Part shown: positions 51,409-58,474 of the stretch, in pieces
Layout: every line of letters begins with the position of its first letter
Numbering within the stretch: position 1 is the stretch's first letter
Assembly: GCA_024742605.1 (NCBI GenBank)
Contig: JANSYC010000021.1
Location: 1 to 58,474 of the forward strand
Direction: 5' to 3'
Source: Alphaproteobacteria bacterium
Lineage (GTDB): Bacteria > Pseudomonadota > Alphaproteobacteria > Thalassobaculales > Thalassobaculaceae
DNA length: 58,474 bases
Translations under genes and position numbers: made by a program
Notes under the pieces: generated by a model
Databases searched by the model: none
The model's input: the letters and a program-made list of their open reading frames with translations, nothing else
Told to the model about the DNA's origin: nothing

Positions 51409-52629
51409 CTACGCCAGGGCCCGCGCCTCCTCGGCCGAGCGGCTGCGGACCGCGGCCCACAAGACCCCCATACCCAGGATGATCGAGACGCCCGAGCCGC
51501 CCAGCACGCCAAGCCGGACCGCCGACTGCAATGCCGGATCGCCGAATGCCAGGGTTCCGATGAAAAGGCTCATCGTGAAACCGATACCGGCCAGATGGGA
51601 CACGCCATAGATCTGCATCCAGGTCACGCCGGACGGCAGGCTGGCGAACCCCAGACGCACCGCCCCGTAGCAGCAGGCGAAAATCCCCAGAGGCTTGCCC
51701 AGAACCAGGCCCAGGGCGATCCCGAGGGGTACCGGTGCCAGGAAGTCCGCGAAACTCAGCCCGGACAGTGGGACACCGGCGTTGGCAAACGCGAACACCG
51801 GCAGAATAAAGAACGCGACCCAGGGGTGCAGAAGGTGCTCCAGCTTTACCAGCGGGGCCTCATCCTCACCGGACCTGGTCAGCGGAATGGTGAAGGCGAT
51901 CGCCACGCCGGCCAAGGTCGCATGCACGCCGGACTTGAGCACCGCGACCCAGATCACCACGCCGATCAGCACGTAGGGTGAGATCTTCCGAACGCCGAGC
52001 AGGTTCATCGCGATCAGAACAGCCAGACCGACACCCGCGACCACCAGGGCGCCGACCGACAGATTGGCGGTATAAAACAGCGCGATGATCACGATCGCGC
52101 CCAGATCGTCCAGGACCGCCAACGCCAACAGAAACACTTTCAAAGATGCAGGAACGCGGGAGCCCAGAAGCGCCAGTGCCCCGAGCGCGAAGGCGATGTC
52201 GGTCGCAGCCGGAATGGCCCACCCGTCCAGCGTCTCCGGCGTGTTCATATTGATCAGTGTGTAGATCAGCGCCGGTGCCGCCATTCCTCCGACCGCAGCC
52301 ACAGCCGGCAAGGTCGCGGTGCGGAACGAAGACAGCTTTCCAGCTTTCACCTCCCGCTTGATCTCGAGACCCACCAGGAAGAAAAATATCGCCATCAACC
52401 CGTCATTGATCCAAAGCAGCAACGCCTTGCTGAGTCCGGCATCGCCGAGCGAGACCGTGAACGGCACGCTCAGGATCGCATCATACCACCCGGCAAAGAC
52501 CGAGTTATCCGCGTACAGCGCCAGAGCGGCTGCCAGCGCCAACAAGACACCGGGGGTTGCCTCATGATGCAGCAACTTTCCGATCTTGGTTGTTGGGTGC
52601 CAGCCATGTTCATCGGCGCCGTATTCCAT
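51409..52629 (-). CDS. nhaA: Na+/H+ antiporter NhaA
   Basis: Inner-membrane antiporter of 406 residues with twelve helices that expels sodium in exchange for protons, important for salt and alkaline tolerance. The essential pair of aspartates is in LALAVLDDLGAIVIIALFY (helix V), and the TDIAFALGALALLGSRVP segment (helix IV) is intact. The family's GLEIKREVKAG loop follows helix II. GAGTTCGCAATG has a weak GGAG site. The 195-base leader toward the divergent pobA is AT-rich; I looked for a lithium-type (nhaA) riboswitch but could not support one. Fits a marine lifestyle together with the glucosylglycerol genes. Confidence 0.95.
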   Translation of the reverse strand: MEYGADEHGWHPTTKIGKLLHHEATPGVLLALAAALALYADNSVFAGWYDAILSVPFTVSLGDAGLSKALLLWINDGLMAIFFFLVGLEIKREVKAGKLSSFRTATLPAVAAVGGMAAPALIYTLINMNTPETLDGWAIPAATDIAFALGALALLGSRVPASLKVFLLALAVLDDLGAIVIIALFYTANLSVGALVVAGVGLAVLIAMNLLGVRKISPYVLIGVVIWVAVLKSGVHATLAGVAIAFTIPLTRSGEDEAPLVKLEHLLHPWVAFFILPVFAFANAGVPLSGLSFADFLAPVPLGIALGLVLGKPLGIFACCYGAVRLGFASLPSGVTWMQIYGVSHLAGIGFTMSLFIGTLAFGDPALQSAVRLGVLGGSGVSIILGMGVLWAAVRSRSAEEARALA

Positions 52630-52781
52630 TGCGAACTCCTTTAAAGTCCTCGGACAAATAGAGACTGATTTGGCGTTCGTCGATGTTTTTCGTGGTTTTT
52701 TGGCAAGGAATTCGACCCTAAAAATTGTGGTACTTTCTCCAGGCTCCGGAATTGAATTATGTAGGCCGAGGAAACAGCTAG

Positions 52782-55186
<2,405 letters not shown>

Positions 55187-55315
55187 GCGGGGCGGTCTTT
55201 GGTCACGTGGAGCGCGGGGCGGGGTAGACTTCGGGGCTGTCAAAAGGAAGGGCCCGAGCCGACGAAGCGCCGGCCCGGGTCCAAATTACTCCATTCGATC
55301 GGGTCCGTCAGGCCC

Positions 55316-55355
55316 GGACCACTAGGTCCGGACCATTAGGCCAGGACCACTAGGC
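55316..55355. repeat. Three tandem 14-base repeats
   Basis: GGACCACTAGG, GGACCATTAGG and GGACCACTAGG start at 55316, 55330 and 55344, an exact 14-base period with one mismatch. The last copy contains the permease stop codon. Copy-number change here would alter only the downstream untranslated part. Confidence 0.7.
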
Positions 55356-56375
55356 GATAAACGCGTAGCTCATCCCCAGGGTGAAGGAGCCGATGAAGGC
55401 GAAGCCGAGATAGGCCGCGAAGACCGGCGGCCGGGCCAAGGCCCAGACCGCGATCGCGGCCGGGATCGACGACACGCCGCCCGCCAGCAGGAACGCCATG
55501 CCGGCGCCCGGGGCCATGCCCTGCTCGATCAGGCCGCCGACCAGCGGCAGGGCGGCATACCCGTTCAGATAGGCGGGCACGCCGACCAGGGTGGCGCCGA
55601 CAACGGTCAGCCAGCCGTCGCCGCCGATCCAGGAGCTGACGGTCTCGGCCGGAATGAAGGCCAGCATCAGGCTTTCCAGGAAGAACGCCACGGTCAGCCA
55701 TTTGCCCAGGAACAGGGTGTTCTCGCCCGCGTTCTTCCAGAACTTCGCGCGCCGCTCCCCGTCAGTCCAGAACGTCCAGACCACATCCTTACGGCTCCGG
55801 ATCACGCTGCCGCCGCAGCCGCCGTTACCGACACCGGCCCGCAGCGGATCGGAGAAGGCCCCTGCCCGCATCAGGGCGTAGGTCCCGAAGCCGCCGATCA
55901 GGCCGATGACGATCGCCGCCGCGACCTTGTAGAGCGCGAAGTCCATGCCCAGGGTGCCGGCGGTCAGGAAGAACATCGACGGATCCATCAGCGGCGAGGC
56001 CAGCCAGAACGCCATCACCGGCGCCAGCGGCACGCCCATGCCCAGAAGGGCTGCGATCAGCGGGATCACCCCGCAGGAGCAGAACGGCGACAGTGCCCCC
56101 ATCAAGGCCGCCGCGAAGATCATCGTCACCTCGCGGCCGGTGAAGGCGCGGGCGATCAGGGCATCGGCCCCGCTGGCCTTGGCATAGGCCGCGATCCCGA
56201 TCGAGGCGAACAGGAAACCGGCCACACCGACCAGGGCTTCTGCCGTGAACAGGGCGCTGTCCAGCGCCTGTCGCGGCAAAGCGATGGCAAGCAGGGCAAA
56301 CCCGAACAGCAGGACCATCCAGACCGGGTCGAGCCGGGTTATGAACTTTCGGGTAGTCAGGGCCAGTTCGGTCAT
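55350..56375 (-). CDS. Permease of the YraQ/ArsP (DUF318) family
   Basis: Membrane protein of 341 residues with about eight helices, of the UPF0718/YraQ family that includes ArsP, an exporter of trivalent organoarsenicals. The motif SPFCSCGVIPLIAALLGMGVPL contains the conserved Cys pair; VGVPAYLNGYAALPLVGGLIEQGM is the second conserved part. It lies 73 bases after an ArsR regulator gene on the same strand, so it is regulated by that protein. In ArsP the extra Cys near the pore binds arsenic; only the CSC pair is visible here. It may export a metalloid or organic arsenic. Three tandem 14-base repeats begin at its stop. Confidence 0.85.
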   Translation of the reverse strand: MTELALTTRKFITRLDPVWMVLLFGFALLAIALPRQALDSALFTAEALVGVAGFLFASIGIAAYAKASGADALIARAFTGREVTMIFAAALMGALSPFCSCGVIPLIAALLGMGVPLAPVMAFWLASPLMDPSMFFLTAGTLGMDFALYKVAAAIVIGLIGGFGTYALMRAGAFSDPLRAGVGNGGCGGSVIRSRKDVVWTFWTDGERRAKFWKNAGENTLFLGKWLTVAFFLESLMLAFIPAETVSSWIGGDGWLTVVGATLVGVPAYLNGYAALPLVGGLIEQGMAPGAGMAFLLAGGVSSIPAAIAVWALARPPVFAAYLGFAFIGSFTLGMSYAFIA

Positions 56376-56448
56376 CGTTTCATGTCCTCAATCGGATCGT
56401 TGGTTCGTTGTTCCCAAGAGTATCGACATATCAGGCCAAAAAAAGGGA

Positions 56449-56760
56449 TCAGGCCGCATCCTCGGCGGCGCAGCCCGAATCCTGGCAGCATTCCCGCGAC
56501 AGAAACCCCATGGTCTCGTCCATCACGTCCAGACAGGCGTGACAGTAGAGGGTGGTCCCCTCCCGCTCCTGCCGCACGAGGCCGACGGCGATCAGCTTGT
56601 GCAGATGATGCGACAGGGTCGAGCGGGCCACGCCGGTGCGGCTCTGCACGTCGCCCACCGGCAAACCGTCCCGGCCCGCCCGGACCAGGATCCGGTAGAC
56701 TTCCAGACGGGTTTCATTCCCGAGCGCCTCAAGACGCGATGCCACGGTGCGTATCTCCAT
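56449..56760 (-). CDS. ArsR-family metal(loid)-responsive repressor
   Basis: Winged-helix repressor of 103 residues. The DNA-binding helices are DVQSRTGVARSTLSHHLHKLIAVGLV, typical of ArsR/SmtB. Sensing cysteines are not in the classical ELCVCDL position: none is in the recognition-helix region. Instead a Cys-rich tail SRECCQDSGCAAED is near the end, and LYCHACLD adds two more. This puts it in the C-terminal-cysteine-sensing types, for which organoarsenical or other metals are candidates. It precedes the YraQ/ArsP-like permease (gap 73 bases) on the same strand. Open frames reaching further upstream lie antisense to mtgA and are not part of it. Confidence 0.88.
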   Translation of the reverse strand: MEIRTVASRLEALGNETRLEVYRILVRAGRDGLPVGDVQSRTGVARSTLSHHLHKLIAVGLVRQEREGTTLYCHACLDVMDETMGFLSRECCQDSGCAAEDAA

Positions 56761-56886
56761 GATCGCAACATAATCGAGAATCCGGACCGCTACAACCCTA
56801 TTCCCGGAATTATCGACATAATGATTTTCCAGGCCGGTCCCGACGCCCCCGTGCGGGACCGCCTCAGGCGCGCTACCCTTCCCGCC

Positions 56887-57546
56887 ATGCGCCTGATTCG
56901 AAAAACCCTTCTGGGCTTGGCCCTGCTGCTGATCGGCCTGCCGCTGGCGGCGATCCTGATCTATCAGCTGCTCCCCCCACCGGCGACCCCGCTGATGCTG
57001 GTGCGGCCGGGGAAGATCGACTACCGCTGGGTGGACCTTGAGGAGATCTCGCCGCATGCGGTTCAGGCCGTGATCGTCTCGGAGGATCAGCTGTTCTGCA
57101 CCCACTGGGGCATCGACTGGCGGCAGATGCGGATCGTCGTCGACGAACTCATTGAGGATGGCCAGCCCAGCCGGGGGGCCAGCACGATCTCGATGCAGAC
57201 CGCCCGCAACCTGTTCCTGCCGCCCAGCAAGACCGCGCTCCGCAAGGCGGTCGAGATTCCGCTGGCGCTGGCCCTGGATCTGATCACCCCGAAGGACCGG
57301 CTGATCACACTTTACCTGAACATCGCGGAGTGGGGCGACGGGATCTACGGGATCGAGGCGGCGGCCCAGCGCCATTTCGGCAAGCCCGCCAAGGCCCTGT
57401 CCGCCGCCGAGGCCGCGCGGCTGGTCGCCGTCCTGCCCAACCCGCTTGCCCGCGACCCGGCCAGACCGTCGGCCGCGGTCCAAAGCCGGGCAAATCGGAT
57501 TGCTGCGGAGGTGCGGCGGTCAGGTGGCCTGTGGGACTGTATCTAG
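56887..57546 (+). CDS. mtgA: Monofunctional peptidoglycan transglycosylase
   Basis: GT51 glycosyltransferase of 219 residues anchored by one N-terminal helix (LLGLALLLIGLPLAAILIYQL). It polymerises lipid II into glycan strands. The catalytic Glu is in VIVSEDQLFCTHWGIDW, and QPSRGASTISMQTARNLFL and EWGDGIYGIEAAAQRHFGK are the other family motifs. ATG 56887 sits just before the helix; much longer open frames upstream are not coding. Size and motif set match MtgA rather than a bifunctional PBP. It ends convergent with a GNAT gene; the two stop codons share the same CTAG. Confidence 0.93.
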   Translation: MRLIRKTLLGLALLLIGLPLAAILIYQLLPPPATPLMLVRPGKIDYRWVDLEEISPHAVQAVIVSEDQLFCTHWGIDWRQMRIVVDELIEDGQPSRGASTISMQTARNLFLPPSKTALRKAVEIPLALALDLITPKDRLITLYLNIAEWGDGIYGIEAAAQRHFGKPAKALSAAEAARLVAVLPNPLARDPARPSAAVQSRANRIAAEVRRSGGLWDCI

Positions 57547-58004
57547 GCGGGTGCCACGTCCTTCTCCATGAACACGCTGGAGCCGTTTTCCGCATACTCG
57601 CCGAACGGGCCGATCTCTCGGTAGCCGAGGCGCTTGTAAAGCGCGATGGCCTCCGGGCTGGCGAGGCCGGCCTCGAGACGGACGACCGAGAGCCCCGCGC
57701 CCTTCGCGATCTCCTCGAGTGCGGCGACAACGGCTTTCGCCACGCCCCGGCCCCGCGCCGCCCTGGTGGTGAAGATCCGCTTCAGCTCGGCAAAGTCCTC
57801 GAACAGCGCCACCCCGCCGCAGCCCATCGCCACCCCCTCGACCTCCGCCACCACGAACCGCGCGCCAATATCCATCAGCTGCTCGGGCGACAGGGCATAG
57901 CGCAGCTCGGGCGGATAGATCCCAGCCAGCTCGGCTTCGCTCTCCCCGATCAGGCGCAGGGCACCCGGATCGCCGACCGGAACCTCGCGAACCTCGACGC
58001 TCAT
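57543..58004 (-). CDS. GNAT N-acetyltransferase
   Basis: Acetyltransferase of 153 residues. The acetyl-CoA-binding segment is [21 protein letters not shown] (Arg-x-x-Gly-x-Gly/Ala pattern), and [16 protein letters not shown] is the terminal family motif. It is related to the PA4794/YjgM-like small GNAT proteins. Its ATG overlaps the ureG stop (ATGA), so it is coupled to the urease accessory genes. That position suggests a role in the urease operon, but the target is unknown. Its stop codon overlaps that of mtgA on the other strand by three bases, sharing the palindrome CTAG. Confidence 0.88.
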   Translation of the reverse strand: MSVEVREVPVGDPGALRLIGESEAELAGIYPPELRYALSPEQLMDIGARFVVAEVEGVAMGCGGVALFEDFAELKRIFTTRAARGRGVAKAVVAALEEIAKGAGLSVVRLEAGLASPEAIALYKRLGYREIGPFGEYAENGSSVFMEKDVAPA

Positions 58005-58474
58005 CCGCCCGAAACGCCGCCGGTCTTGCGGATGAACGCCGCCACCTCGGCGACGCCCTTGCCAGATTTCAGGTTGCTGAACAGAAACGGCCGGTCGCCG
58101 CGCATGCGCTTGGCATCGGAGTCCATGACGTCGAGATTGGCCCCGACCAGGGGCGCCAGATCGATCTTGTTGATGATCAGCAGATCCGAGCGGGTGATGC
58201 CCGGGCCGCCCTTGCGCGGGATCTTCTCGCCGGCGGCCACGTCTATCACGTAGATGGTGATGTCGGCCAGTTCCGGGCTGAAGGTGGCGGCCAGATTGTC
58301 GCCACCGCTTTCGATGAAGCAGATCTCGGCGGTCGGGAACAGGCCGTGCATCCGCTCGACCGCCGCCAGATTGATCGAGGCGTCCTCGCGGATGGCGGTA
58401 TGGGGGCAGCCGCCGGTCTCGACCCCCATGATCCGCTCCTCCTCCAGCGCCTGGGCGCGGACCAGAATGCGGCG
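58001..58474 (-). CDS. ureG: Urease accessory GTPase UreG (5' end off window)
   Basis: GTPase that delivers nickel to urease with UreF, UreD/H and UreE. The frame is open to the right edge, so about the last 157 residues are present. The conserved [17 protein letters not shown] (including the Cys-Pro-His metal motif) comes early, then [19 protein letters not shown], and [13 protein letters not shown] as the G4 motif. The N-terminal P-loop is outside. The gene is coupled to a GNAT gene (4-base overlap). Urease structural genes should lie beyond the right edge. Confidence 0.95.
   Translation of the reverse strand, partial: RRILVRAQALEEERIMGVETGGCPHTAIREDASINLAAVERMHGLFPTAEICFIESGGDNLAATFSPELADITIYVIDVAAGEKIPRKGGPGITRSDLLIINKIDLAPLVGANLDVMDSDAKRMRGDRPFLFSNLKSGKGVAEVAAFIRKTGGVSGG

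Noticed and set aside
56245-56886. N-terminal extension of mtgA and upstream extension of arsR
   Set aside because: These frames overlap other genes or each other antisense; the domains start exactly at the ATGs chosen.

Overview
This window looks like chromosome from a high-GC, probably marine or halotolerant alphaproteobacterium of the Rhodospirillales type. The clues are the gene order alr-mlaE-mlaF-radA-cvpA-purF, an alphaproteobacterial PAS_5 protein, a SAM-II riboswitch (a largely alphaproteobacterial class), a complete glucosylglycerol osmolyte pathway, NhaA, and a DMSP-demethylase-like enzyme. The exact genus cannot be fixed from the sequence alone. I see no phage, insertion sequence, CRISPR array, rRNA or tRNA. 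Genes are dense, many start and stop codons overlap, and several convergent pairs overlap at their stops.

Layout. 1-12.4 kb: an amidase (cut by the left edge) coupled to a PaaK-like ligase, rpmJ with a good terminator, a methyltransferase, an EamA exporter, an HpcH/HpaI aldolase, an amidohydrolase coupled to a double-hotdog protein, NADP glutamate dehydrogenase, a CaiB-type CoA transferase coupled to an enoyl-CoA hydratase, and asparaginase. 12.5-15.4 kb: a DUF302 protein, a YeeE/YedE sulfur transporter and a Tat-exported metallo-beta-lactamase-fold hydrolase. 15.4-16.9 kb: the regulatory highlight, a DmdA-like/GcvT-family gene behind a leader with a promoter, a SAM-II aptamer, an intrinsic terminator, a second SAM-V-like aptamer and the Shine-Dalgarno. 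17-31 kb: typA, an aldo/keto reductase, a PAS protein, a Bcr/CflA exporter, a cold-shock gene with terminator, an RraA-like aldolase coupled to a methyltransferase, paaG-paaI-like genes, ArsC, a SAF-domain oxidoreductase, a PhyH dioxygenase, and pcaC-pcaB.

31.8-42.4 kb is a glucosylglycerol island. Glucosylglycerol-phosphate synthase, a separate HAD phosphatase and glycerol-3-phosphate dehydrogenase are joined by 4-base overlaps and make the osmolyte. An ABC sugar-transporter operon lies upstream on the same strand, and a GH13 glucosylglycerol hydrolase is divergent from it. The synthesis genes and the hydrolase are intact. The transporter carries two independent in-frame nonsense codons: TAG replacing the Trp of a conserved permease motif, and TAA near the C-terminus of the binding protein. 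The cell may therefore be able to make and degrade the solute but be losing, or have lost, the ability to import it.

42.4-58.5 kb: a secreted esterase, a 2-oxopentenoate-hydratase-like enzyme, the conserved alr-mlaE-mlaF-radA-cvpA-purF-SDR run, NhaA, PobA (which with PcaB/PcaC points to 4-hydroxybenzoate/protocatechuate use), an MFS transporter, an ArsR-permease pair, mtgA, and a GNAT gene coupled to ureG, which is cut by the right edge.
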